From Apis mellifera (lineage: Eukaryota > Arthropoda > Insecta > Hymenoptera > Apidae): 64,000 bases of DNA. Below, piece by piece: positions 37,023 through 50,300 of the stretch. Below the pieces are notes generated by a model. That model was not told where the DNA came from, made no database searches, and was given only the letters and a program-made list of their open reading frames with translations. The stretch spans positions 4,144,001 through 4,208,000 of the forward strand of contig NC_037638.1 of NCBI RefSeq assembly GCF_003254395.2, given 5' to 3'. The position numbers and the translations under genes are program-made. Position 1 is the first letter of the stretch. The number at the start of each line of letters is the position of its first letter.

Positions 37023-37038
37023 GGGGGGGGGGGGGGGG
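37023..37038 (+). repeat. G16 homopolymer, candidate G-quadruplex
   Basis: Sixteen uninterrupted G, preceded by AGAGGGGA and followed by CGCGGCG. Sixteen G can supply four three-base runs with single-base loops, so a quadruplex is possible. The length is also prone to assembly or sequencing error. Confidence 0.85.
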
Positions 37039-37659
37039 CGCGGCGAAAGGAGAAGAAAAATCCGGCCGTTAGTTAATTCCCTAGACACTCGCTTAAAAAC
37101 GAGATATCCCCGCGAGTACAGTAGCGATAAAATCGAACCCCGCGATGGCACACCGCGACCGTTCTTATCGTTAACATAATTGGCTTCTTATTAAACCGTT
37201 ATGATAGGATTTTCTTCGACGTCGAGCTGAGGATGAGTCGAATGCGCGGAACGTTTAACGGAAAAAAAAAAAAAAAAAAGGAGAGAGGAGGGAATGAAGA
37301 AATAGAATCGAAGAGTAAAATTCAAATGCGAGATCATGGGATTAAATAAATTTGCATGGAAATAAGGACGGAGGGAAATGGAAGAAAAATCCGAAAAATT
37401 GTAAATATGGTTATTACGATCGTGGTAACACATTTTCTAGTTCAATCTCGTGTGTTGATCAAAATCTCTCTCTCTCTCTGATCCTCGTCGAATTTTTGGA
37501 AATAAAAATGTATAATTTATACATTTGGATTATAACAATTTCAAAAATTTCAGAAAATTTATGTATTTTTAATTAGAATTTTCAAAATTTTATACATATA
37601 TAAATATATATAAAATCATATATACAAAATCCAATTTCAAAATTAAAATTAATTAACAC

Positions 37660-37683
37660 TATATATATATATATATATATATA
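37660..37683. repeat. (TA)n microsatellite
   Basis: About eleven uninterrupted TA dinucleotides. Confidence 0.93.
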
Positions 37684-38309
37684 CTGGAAAAGATATTCGA
37701 CTATTATAGTACTCAAGGCAAGAAGAACAAGTACATTGATCCTCTCTTTTCTCTTGTCAACGGCAAAAATAACCCTCAACTTTTGATGCTCTTGGAGCAC
37801 ACTGTTGCTAGTTTCGATCGGTTGCAAGTTTCGGTTGAAAAGGAGGAGGCAGGCACACAAAGTGGAGACATAAAAATAAAACATCGTTGACGATGCTCGA
37901 AAATGTTCCATCAAAGAAGACTTGGAGCGATAATCGTCAACACGTGTGCCCGTTCAAAAGGAAACGAAAAATGTTAAGTGGAAAATAGCAAGTGCAAAAT
38001 ATACACTGGGTGTTGATATATTCGCGAAACATCACGCGCTCTTAATAAATCTCTTAATAAACCTGTGATAATAATTCAATCGAATAATTGAATAAATAAA
38101 TGAAATTAAAAACTCTTAAAAGTACCAAAAGGAAAAGAAAAAGATTTTTTTAACTTAATGTAATTAGATCAGATTAAATTAGATAATCAAACTTGAATGG
38201 AATAAATTTAATATAAGTTGCAAGAAACAGTAATAAAATAAACTATTGAAATATATTCTTATAACAATTCTAAAGAAGTAACAATTTCTATATATAATAT
38301 AATACTATT

Positions 38310-38528
38310 TCAACCTCTAGAATTCCTTTAAATTCCTTATTAATATTCAGTAGAGAACGCCACAATTTTTTGTATTATTCTAGCCTCTAGAATCAAATAT
38401 AACCCATCAATATATACATATATATTTATTTTGACCTCTAGAATCAAATTTATCTCTCTAAACATGTCGAACATGAAGCCTCAATTTTTTGTATTATTCT
38501 GGCTTCTACAATCTACCAATTTAACCCA

Positions 38529-38559
<31 letters not shown>

Positions 38560-38580
38560 CTTGGCCTCTATCTATTCACA
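38310..38580 (+). repeat. Tandem repeat, period about 119 bp, with (TA)n
   Basis: AATTTTTTGTATTATTCTRG occurs at 38364 and 38483, followed by CCTCTAGAATC or CTTCTACAATC and an AACCCAYCAATATATA block. CCTCTAGAAT also appears at about 38316 and 38435. The second copy ends in a TA run at 38531-38559. Confidence 0.82.
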
Positions 38581-38690
38581 TTCTGCTGCAGGCAAAGAAC
38601 TGCCCAAATTATTAATTCATATTTATCCACTCAAAAATCGGAATTAAGAAATCCGGCAAAGGGGATCCCGCTCGTAAATATACCGTATGG

Positions 38691-38706
38691 TAGATGGCGC
38701 CACGTG
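38691..38706 (+). promoter_or_regulatory. CTCF-like core overlapping an E-box: TAGATGGCGCCACGTG
   Basis: TAGATGGCGC fits the insect CTCF core AGRTGGCGC and runs directly into CACGTG. GGCGCC between them is itself palindromic. It marks the start of a CpG-rich patch. Binding is inferred only from the motif. Confidence 0.35.
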
Positions 38707-39181
38707 TAACGCGGCCATTAACAGGCGGCGGTGGATAATAATATCGGAAGTCCCGGCGGTGGAAGAAAATTATTAGAAGTTATTGGCGAACAATGTGCAG
38801 CTGCCTCGAGGGATATATACACGGCCATCTCCTCACTCGTTCCAGAATTAATTCGCCGCTATTCCAGCGAGGATTCAACGCAGCTACTGTAGAGTTTTGT
38901 AATTTAATCGGTCGGACAGCTTGGGCCCCTCTCCCCCCTCCTCCTCTCCCTCTCCGTTTCTACCTGCTCCTTCTATGGAAAATCGATGCGTTCGTTGTAC
39001 GTGTATCGCGCTCTTATTTTCCTTCTCGCGTATTATCCGCGCGGGAGAAAGATTGGACGGGGAGGGGAGGGGGAGGGAGCCGGTTCGGAATTTTCATGAA
39101 ATTCCGCCGCCTTCGTTACGCTTCCCGATCTTTGAGGGGAGTAATAGGTGTTCGGTATCGGTATCGAGATACGGATGAAGA

Positions 39182-39208
39182 ACACTACTCTTCGAACACG
39201 AGTAGTGT
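39182..39208. other. Perfect hairpin, 9-bp stem and 9-nt loop
   Basis: Arms ACACTACTC and GAGTAGTGT are exact around TTCGAACAC, which itself contains TTCGAA. It lies about 100 bp before the long tandem array. Confidence 0.55.
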
Positions 39209-39307
39209 ATAAAGAGGATCGAAGAACACGGGTTAACACCGAAAATACACCGAACAGAACGTTTTCGAACGAATCGATCGTTATTTGCGGAGCGATTTTA
39301 AAATTGA

Positions 39308-40549
39308 AACGTTGAAATAAAATGAAATTTTTAAAGTGAAATATAATATACGTATCTTTTAATAATAATTTGTACAAATTTTGAAAATAGAAAATAGGTG
39401 TTTTTTAAGTAGATTTCTTGCAAATTGTAATTAAAAATTGTAGAGATTAGAATATAATACACTTGAAATAAAATGAAATATATACGTATCTTTTAATAAT
39501 AATTTGTACGAATTTTGGAAATAAAAAATAGGTGTTTTTAAAATAAATTTTTTTAAGAATCAATTTTATTAATAATTCAATGTTAATGAAATTCTTGCAA
39601 ATTGTAATTAAAAATTGTAGAAATTAGAATATAATACACTTGAAATAAAATGAAATATATACGTATCTTTTAATAATAATTTGTACGAATTTTGGAAATA
39701 GAAAATAGGTGTTTTTTAAGTAGATTTCTTTAGGAATCAATTTTATTAATAATTCAATATTGATAAAATTCTTGCAAATTGTAATTAAAAATTGTAGAGA
39801 TTAGAATATAATACACTTGAAATAAAATGAAATTTTGTGAAATATAATATACGTATCTTTTAATAATAATTTGTACGAATTTTGGAAATAGAAAATAGGT
39901 GTTTTTTAAATAAATTTTTTTAAGAATCAATTTTATTAATAATTCAATATTGATAAAATTCTTGCAAATTGTAATTAAAAATTGTAGAGATTAGAATATA
40001 ATACACTTGAAATAAAATGAAATTTTGTGAAATATAATATACCTATTTTTTAATAATAATTTGTACGAATTTTGGAAATAGAAAATAGGTGTTTTTTAAA
40101 TAGATTTCTTTAAGAATCAATTTTATTAATAATTCAATATTAATGAAATTCTTGCAAATTGTAATTAAAAATTGTAGAGATTAGAATATAATACACTTGA
40201 AATAAAATGAAATATATACGTATCTTTTAATAATAATTTGTACGAATTTTGGAAATAGAAAATAGGTGTTTTTAAAATAAATTTTTTTAAGAATCAATTT
40301 TATTAATAATTCAATGTTAATGAAATTCTTGCAAATTGTAATTAAAAATTGTAGAGATTAGAATATAATACACTTGAAATAAAATGAAATATATACGTAT
40401 CTTTTAATAATAATTTGTACGAATTTTGGAAATAGAAAATAGGTGTTTTTTAAGTAGATTTTTTTAGGAATCAATTTTATTAATAATTCAATATTAATGA
40501 AATTCTTGCAAATTGTAATTAAAAATTGTAGAGATTAGAATATAATACA
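39308..40549 (+). repeat. Seven-unit AT-rich tandem array with four-unit higher-order structure
   Basis: Successive units start at 39308, 39461, 39638, 39815, 40005, 40195 and 40372, giving lengths of 153, 177, 177, 190, 190, 177 and 177. The 190-bp type has an extra TTTTGTGAAATATAA-like insert. Unit 2 matches unit 6, and unit 3 matches unit 7, in diagnostic words (for example TGTTTTTAAAATAAA in 2 and 6; TTAAGTAGATTT in 3 and 7). Unit 1 shares the long-type insert with unit 5 but has lost about 37 bp. This gives a 734-bp higher-order period. Confidence 0.93.
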
Positions 40550-42351
<1,802 letters not shown>

Positions 42352-42431
42352 TAAAATACTGCCATCGCGAGAGAGCCATTGGAGGTATTGAAAGTTGCTC
42401 AAAGAAGCTTGTCCAACCGGATTCGTAGACT

Positions 42432-42452
42432 AGAGAGAGAGAGAGAGAGAGG
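42432..42452. repeat. (AG)n microsatellite, satellite of the larger array
   Basis: Ten AG units lie about 85 bp after the long AG run. Confidence 0.93.
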
Positions 42453-43038
42453 ATCGAATGTTCATAGCGGAGCAAAATTTATTTTAAATTAGTTATACTT
42501 TTTCAACCGGTTAATGGAAGTCCCAACTTTCCATGGAACACGCAAAACGTCGACAGTAACAGTATCCTTGTGGTTGAAGGAGGAATGTGGAAGGAAGGGG
42601 GGAACAGGTACCGAGGTCCAGGTCCACGAAGTGCACTTCCTTGTAGCCCGGCGTTTGTTGATGATGAATGGAAGAAACAGAGAAAGCAGAAGGTAGGAAT
42701 AGATGATAATCGTGAGACAGAATATTGTTTTCCAAGGAGATGAAAAGTGAAGAAATTCGTTTCTGTAATTATAGGAATTGGATTTAATTTTTAATCGGGA
42801 ACAATTGATTTTGAAAGTTCGAAGTATTGCACAATCACATAATAGTAGAATAATTCGAATATTCGATAATCGTAAAAATTATATATTATACATATATTCG
42901 TATACGTACAATTATTATCTCCACTACTCGAATACGAAATTACATTTATAAATTAAACTTATATATATTACGAGAAAATAAAGAAATTTATTCGTTTCGA
43001 TACGTTAGAATTCTCTGGATCTAACGTATAGAAACTTC
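42453..43038. other. Gene-free stretch with a 12-bp palindrome
   Basis: GAAGTGCACTTC at 42628-42639 is a perfect palindrome; AAGTG is the core of NK2-type homeodomain sites. Frames of 60-74 codons on both strands around 42510-42735 are unrecognised. Confidence 0.55.
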
Positions 43039-43152
43039 TACTGGCCACTGGCGAAAAAAGTCTCGCGGGACGGCAGAGAGGCAAGGGGGGTTGTCCTTCG
43101 CTAGGATCATTTATCCCCACTCCAGCCGCTTTGTTGACAAACCTGACACCAC
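43039..43152 (-). mobile_element. GC-richer dispersed repeat core, copy B (inverted)
   Basis: This is the reverse complement partner of 34660-34783, lacking a 9-base insertion and with a scattering of substitutions. The related flank continues to about 43310: GTTGGACGGTTA, GTACTTCAC and a TCGAAATAA-type stretch match the copy A flank weakly. The two copies lie 8.3 kb apart in opposite orientation and bracket most tandem arrays of the window. No inverted terminal repeats or coding sequence identify a transposon class. Confidence 0.7.
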
Positions 43153-43529
43153 ACGCTACATAAAGCAGCTATAATTCTAACGTTCGTAAAAATTATTTTC
43201 GTTTGTGAAGTACGTTAACCGTCCAACACTGGAAGTTGAAATATTTTCAAAACTCTTATTTCGATGTAACATTAATATATTTATAATATATTTAGAAACA
43301 GATTTGAATTAATAAATAAATTAATAACTTTCTTTCCAACAGTGAACAATACTTAAAGAGAAACGTAACATAATTGTAAATGATTTTTTACCGCGCGTAT
43401 CAAATATTAAATATTAAATTGAATAATTTGAGTTTGATGAAGCAATTGTTACGTGATTTTTATCACATAACAAATGTATTGCCTCGTTTCGTTGAGAAGT
43501 GTTTAAAAGTGAAGATCGATTTGTAAAGC

Positions 43530-43625
43530 AAGTACGAAGGTAAAGAGGGTTGACTGCGTGAAGGGATGAGGCAAGTCGATCGTGCAAAGCTAAGAAGGTT
43601 GACTGCGCAAAGGTGAGGAAGAAGT
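43530..43625 (+). repeat. Imperfect tandem repeat, period about 48 bp
   Basis: GAGGGTTGACTGCGTGAAGG and GAAGGTTGACTGCGCAAAGG occur 48 bp apart inside purine-rich DNA. The - frames through them (82 and 86 codons) are unrecognised. Confidence 0.7.
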
Positions 43626-46600
43626 TCAAAGGCGAAGAAAAAAAAAAGACGAGCTGTACCTTTCTTCTGCCCATTCAAGATTGCTCGAGAGTAAATTTTA
43701 CGGTGCATCATTTAAATACCCCTTCTTCCTCCACCGTCATTTCATTCCTTATCGTTATACAAAGATGGAAGAACGGTATAAAATATTGAAAGCGAATAAT
43801 ATTTATTTTTCCACTTTTAAAAATAAAAGAAACTTTTTATTAATAGTTTTATTATTATTCCATCGTCGCAATTATTGATATTAATTTTTCTTGCATATTC
43901 TTTGTAAATACCTAAATATATATTTATTACAGATCTGTTTACATTGCTTCGTACGTAACAATGTTACATCATAGGATATAATTTCTTAAATTTATCAGCG
44001 TGAAAAAAAAAATACCAGACACGCACATACAATTTTTTTAAAGAAGGGTAGTTAATTTCGGAGTCAAAGCAAACTTGAAAGCTGAAATTGGTGTAATTGG
44101 TGTCATTATATTCTTTGAGAAGAATTTCTAGGAAAATTCCTCCTCTCTCGTTCTCTCTTGGAACAGCAGGTATACGAGATACAATTTTTGCATCCGTGAA
44201 AACTTTAACAAGTAACGCGTCGGTTAATTATCGTACTCCTTGCATTCAAGAAAAATTATTTCTTTCCTTCCGTACATTATCGTTTGTGAAAAACATCGGA
44301 CGAGAGATTTACGAGAATTAAGGAGAAAAATTCTAATAAAAATATTATATCGGGTAAACAAAAAATTTCTAACCTCAAATTTCTCTTGTTTTGAAATGAA
44401 AATTCATATCGAGGAGAATGATATTGTCCATAAATATTTTTATTAATATAAAAAAAAGAAATATAACATGAAATACATATTGTACAAAATTGTTGTATTT
44501 ATAAACGATTTATCACCGATGAATATATTTTAAATTTAATAATAAAACGCTTCGTATTATTCAGTGGTTAATCGACGATTTAAAATTCGACAATTCCAAA
44601 ATTTTTCCAATTACCTCGACTCGTATATATTTCGATGGGCCAATTTGGGCGGGAAAATTTTTTTTCCTCGCCGACCATAAAACCAAGTTAATCGAAGGGT
44701 GTATTAGGGGATTGTTAATTACTCCGATTAACAATCGAAAATACGCCAGGGATGAATCCTATATTGAGAGTTAAACGAAGCTTGTAATCGCAAAATTCAC
44801 CAACTGATCGCCGATTCGATTTCATTGAACGTTTTAGTTCGCAGATTTAGACGTTGGATTTGGAAAATTGGGATGAAGCTGGTAGGCCGGTTAAAAATCG
44901 AATTAAAACCTCGTTGCTCGAGTCACTTACGTTTTAACGCGGAATTTTCAGAAAAAAATTAAAATCGAATCGAGGAAATTGGAATTTGGAAAAATTTTAA
45001 AATTTCTTTTTTCTACGCGATAGAAAATTTTTCGAAGCCGATAAATCGATATTAATTTTATTTCCCGCGAGCAAATAACGTAATTACGTAATCCAGTGTA
45101 AAATTCAAATTTCGGTAAATAATATATCGATATATACGGGGATATTGATTGATTTATCGTATTAAACGCGAACAAAATATATCGTATTAAATATTTGACA
45201 AACTGTTTACACGCGCTTTTGATCATATTCGAACCGCTGTTTGTACGACAGTTTATACGCCATCTCTCTCCTCTATCCCCTCCCCCCACCTGTTTCGCAG
45301 CAATCGTAACGAGCAGACGACGAGACGTGTAATCCCTCGAAGGTATCGATTGATATACCGGTAATCTTATCTTCTGGAGATCGATAATGGTTCAGGGATT
45401 AATAGACTGGCTTCCTTTAATTAGCTTCCCTTTGTCACGCTAATACGAATAAACCTCTCTTTAATAATCTTACATTCTCGAAAGTAACACTTTTATTTTT
45501 TCGATCTTAAATTTCTGATCTCTCATCGATAATAAAGAAATTGATAATAAACGCGACACTGTATTTGTAACAATGTTCCATTAAAAATTGTCGAATGTTT
45601 TTTTGCTTGGAGAAGAAAGAAGAAATAAAAATGGACGAAACACGCAGCGAGGAACGGAGAGGGAGAGTTACGGTTGAGAGCGATAAATAAAAATGGCGGG
45701 GTGATCGATCTTACGCGGTGGGGGGATCTTCTGACGCATCCGGAATTAATCGTATTTAGCATTCGATACCCTCCCATCGAGAGGACGAGATATATCCTCG
45801 CCTAGCTCGTAATTCTTTATACCCCCGTGTCGATACCTTTTGTCGATCGTTTGCAGCTTTAATTTATACGGATGGTGGAAATTAATTTTAAACAATGTAA
45901 CCGACCGAGCAATAATGGTTCTCGTGGCGCGCGTTCCAAATGAAACGTCCATTCGTTAAAGAGAACTAGCGTGGAAATTAGCGAACTTGGAATCGAGGAG
46001 AGAGAGGGAGAATGGATGAAATTCAGATCGCAGATAAGTAAGAAGGAAGTTTTTTTTTTTTTTCTGCATTTACTCGAATGATTTTGCATAAATGAAAACG
46101 TGGAATAAAATTTATTCGTTATTGTGAGAATGAAAAGGGAAGAATTTTCATTTTTCTGAGTGACACGATTAATTATATGAAAAATTCTCGTATTTTTTAT
46201 TTATCGAATAACAAAAATAATTTTATACTCAACTGCTGAACGAACTTGAATTAATAATAATTAATTGAATTTCGCATTTGTTTTAACCTCTAGGTAAAAA
46301 ATATATCTCTTGCAATAATAATAAATAAAATTCGTTTGGTTAATTTTATTTGCTTCTCGTATTCGAAGAAACCTCTTTTCCTCCAAATATTCCCGCGATT
46401 ATATTTGAATTTGGATCCGCGGTTTTCATTTTGGGAATCGTTCGAATCAATTTTCGGTCGGTAACATCGCGCGCTTACGGTGCGTAGTGAGTATATATGC
46501 ATACACACACGCACACAAAGTATCCGCGGGTTAACCGTTGGCACGAAATAGACGTTTGAACGTTTGAAGTTATGGTTAGAAACGCGTAGCCAAGATATTA

Positions 46601-47149
46601 TTTTTTTTTTTTCATTCGAAAGATTTCGTTTTCTGTGAAACGTATATTGATGTTCCCGATCAAAATTATTTCACACTGTATTACAAAAATCAATTACAGC
46701 GAAAGAAAATATAATTAGATGATGAAAATATAAGATACAAGAAGTTAATTTTATCTCGTGATATTATCGTTTATACGAATAACAAATTATTCCACTGTGA
46801 ACTATGGTTTCAAAAGTAACTATCACAAGATTTATATCGTTAAAAGCACACGCACGTTGAAAATCTTGAGAGATTGAAACGAATGAAAGATCGAAGGGAG
46901 GGGATAGGAGGAAATAAGAAGACGTGTATTCTTGGCAAACGCGAATGAAACACATCGAGGGAGGGAAAAACTTTGGGGACAAATTTCTTTCGACATTTCC
47001 AAGTGCCTCGAAGCCGTTCTCCCTTCGGCAACTATTTCAACCTGCACGCCTTGCGTGTCACGATATACTAAGGATACGCAAGGATCGGGGAATGGGCGCT
47101 TCTTCGATTTCCATCTCTCTGGTGTCGATGATTCCCCCCTCCACTTGCT
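43626..47149. other. Gene-free stretch
   Basis: Mostly AT-rich, with CpG-richer patches near 45230-45340, 45640-45960 and 46920-47130. Frames up to 113 codons (44948-45289, -; 46832-47173, -) have no recognisable domain. Short CA-rich tract near 46500. Confidence 0.65.
44710..44736. other. Perfect hairpin, 10-bp stem and 7-nt loop
   Basis: Arms GATTGTTAAT and ATTAACAATC are exact around TACTCCG. GTTAAT and ATTAAC halves resemble homeodomain or HNF1-type inverted sites. No gene adjoins. Confidence 0.55.
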
Positions 47150-47300
47150 ATACTCGGTGCTCCACAAATACATTTAACGTCGTATCTCGCTCTCGGATGG
47201 AAGAAGATCATAAAAACATTTACATTTTTTTTTTTAGACGCGTTATACCGGGTGCTCCACAAATGCATATCCATTTACATATCTCGCACGTTATCCTTAT
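47150..47300 (+). mobile_element. Paired fragment of an element with TATACCGGGTG end
   Basis: GTGCTCCACAAATACATTT at 47157 and GTGCTCCACAAATGCAT at 47252 lie 95 bp apart, each followed after a short interval by RTATCTCGC. The second begins TTATACCGGGTGCTCC. This pattern, a TATACCGGGTG start and an ATATCTCG word soon after, is typical of ends of insect interspersed elements and echoes the 36-kb unit. Two copies suggest nested insertion or tandem duplication. Confidence 0.5.
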
Positions 47301-50300
47301 TAAGAATGGAATTTACTTGAAAATTGTTTACTTGAAATAACGAATTGTGACATTTTCGTTTCATTCTTCTTCAAAATTTTAATTGTATAAAAGAGAATTG
47401 TTATTTACAAAATTTTAATATTCTTCTCTCTGTGAAATACAAACAAGATAATCGACGATCGAATTGCAATATTTGCTTCTATTAGCTGCTTCTGGCGCAA
47501 GATATTTGGACATTGTGCGAGATTATCGTGCAACATTCACTCGCAGCAAGTTCGCTGATGCTTTGCATCTAATGTTTCGTGAAACTCCTAACAGTGAAAT
47601 TCCCTTGCAGATAATTATTTCGTTAATAATTATCGATTCTGATAAATTTATAATTTTATTTTAAAAAATTTAAACTTGTAAATGTACATTTATTTTAACT
47701 TTCGAACTGAATCGTATAAATACCCAGAATATCAATATTTACAGATAATTTACTTCTTCCACCAATTCGAACGAAACCACAAACTATCGATATATAAAAC
47801 TTAAGCCATATATAATTCCTATCGAAAAATTCTTCTCTTCAAATCCAAATATTCAAGATTTCATTGATAATAATAAATTTCAGGTTTCCCTTCGAAAAAA
47901 GTTTCATACGTATTCCTTAGAAGCACGGTTTCCTTCCCTCGATACGCGAGGCCCCCAACTCGAGACAAATACATATCGTCGAACGGTCGTCGAGGAGGGC
48001 TCGATTTCAATCTCCATTATTTGCGGAGACACGAATTCTCTACCAACTCAGCGATTCCTTTCGGGATCAATCGTTCATTGTCGAAAAAATGTCGACAATA
48101 ATGGCGGATATTGGCCCATCTTCACGCGGATATTATAATGTATTCGATGAAAGAAACGATTCTTCTCGAAAAATCGTTTTCTGCAATTATTGTAACTCAT
48201 TCTTTCCTGCGTTTATTTGTACGCTCTCTTGAGAAATGAGAAATCACGTTTAATAAAATACAATTCAATATCGCCAACCAACGTGAGGAAAATGATTTTA
48301 TGGATTTTATGAATTTTATGTTTTTCGATTTCGTTTTCAACGATCGATAAATTGATAAATCAATTAATTAGTTATATTTTATTTATAAATCTCGAGAAGA
48401 GAATTATTTTTATTGTATCGTAACTTTTATTTAATTAGATTTAAGTAAGATGAATAATTTGTTGACTTCTTTTTTTTTTGTAGAAAGTATTTTTTGGAAA
48501 TATTTTCGTGACAATAAAATTGTCAATAATAAATTATATAATTATTTAATAATTATATAATTATATAAATTATATAATTGTCAATAATAAAATTGTTTAT
48601 AAAAAGATATTTTACTATAGAATTTTCGATGCAGTTTTTCAAAAATTTTCGTTAATCAATATTTTCAATACTTCGATATATAAGTATATTTATCGATGAG
48701 CATTGTTTACATTGTTCGTTCATTTTGCACTTTTTCATATTTTTCCAAAAGGAGAGAATTCGGAGAGATGAAATGAAGAGAAATCGATCGACCGTCAAAA
48801 TTTTGAGAGAAATTGAAAAGCACGGAAAAGTACATACTTTCTCGGTATATACTTTCCGGTTTTCAATGCAACAACGACAAATAACTGCACCGAGGAGACG
48901 AAATACAATACTGTTGACTGTATCTCCAATAAACTTCACTGAGATTTGAAATAGATTTGAAATCTATGGGATGGCCGAGGTCCAACTGGAAATCTGGACG
49001 CGATATTCCAATCAACTGATACATAGATGGAAACATTGAAATTGAACTGCTAATATCGGGCTATTACTTTTTCAAATCAAATTTTTTTCACGGTTCGACG
49101 AAAAATATCGAAAAAGAATGAAAATATCGAAGGACGGCTTCGGTCAAGCAACGAAATATTCTGATCCATTCACGATAAATAATTTTAACAATAATGGATA
49201 GAGTCATTCATTAAATTATAATTCTTGGAAAACTCTTAATTTCACTGTCGAATATATAGAATCGTAGTAATCCGTCTAAAATTCCAAATGGTTATTTAAA
49301 ATTTTTCCAATTCTCCAAAGTCTAACATTGACCAAATTTAAAATCGTAAAAAATGTATACTCAATAGATATTCTAATTTAAATGAATTAATATAAACAAT
49401 ACTTAAACGATCATCGAACAAAAAAAAAAAAAAGAAAAAGATTCTAATATAACATACATTTATCATCATTCTCCATCATTTAATAAACCTCAAATATTAT
49501 ACGACCACGCCACGAATTCTTATAGTACGCACAAGCAAGATGATAGGGCAATTCATCTTCCATCTACTCGGTACTTCATCCTCCACTTTATCAGAAAGCT
49601 TCTTTTAGGAACGTGTCCGCTCGATAGGACACCGCTGGCTACTTAAATTATCGACAGGCTTCCCTAGCGGGGAGGAGGATCTGACTGAAGGCGTAGCGAG
49701 TTTAATCGAGAAATCACGCGAGGGACAAGTTTTTCCTGAAAGAGCGGTTCAGCCAGAGGATCCGTGGTGGTTAATGAAGTTGCAAATCGAAGTAGAAAGA
49801 GGCTAACCTCGAGCAGTTTGCTCGAGGATTGGCTAAAAAGTTTTTACTTTCCACCTCGCTCAGCTATCTCGTGCGGTTTCCACTTCGCGTGCCCATCAGC
49901 CGGAACATCTTCCATCGCAATTTTGATACGTTACGGCGAGATAGAACGAGTGGAAACGAGGAATGAAAAAGGAACGCGAAATTACTCTTGGTTCGGATTG
50001 GAAGTTATTTATTTTATTTTATTTAAATAAAAAATTTTTCCCATAGACTCGAAATTCGAATTTCAACTACTTTGCTTCGAGTAATTTATAAATTATTATA
50101 TCGAATAAACTTGAAAAATTATTCAAAACAATATTCTTTTTAAACGTTCAACTCAATCAAATATTTAATCCAATATATTTAAATATCAATTAAATATCAA
50201 TTGATCCAATATTATACTTTAAATTCTGTTCCACTTATTACGAGGAGCATATTAATACAACACGTGGTTAACTATAACTTGCGAGAAGACGCTTATACGC

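Larger units (their letters stand above)
36731..38300. other. Gene-free stretch with hairpin, G16 and homopolymers
   Basis: Holds the hairpin at 36974-36992, G16 at 37023-37038, A18 at 37262-37279, a CT run near 37465 and a TA microsatellite at 37660-37683. A 110-codon - frame at 37582-37914 overlaps the TA repeat and is unrecognised. TACACTGGGTG at 38002 resembles the element-end words elsewhere. Confidence 0.65.
38581..39307. other. CpG-rich patch, no gene assigned
   Basis: Overlapping frames on both strands (139, 85 and 114 codons) carry no recognisable domain; the + frames contain proline- and arginine-rich low-complexity runs. The block holds a CTCF-like word, an E-box and a 9-bp hairpin, so regulatory DNA is more likely than coding. 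Confidence 0.4.
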
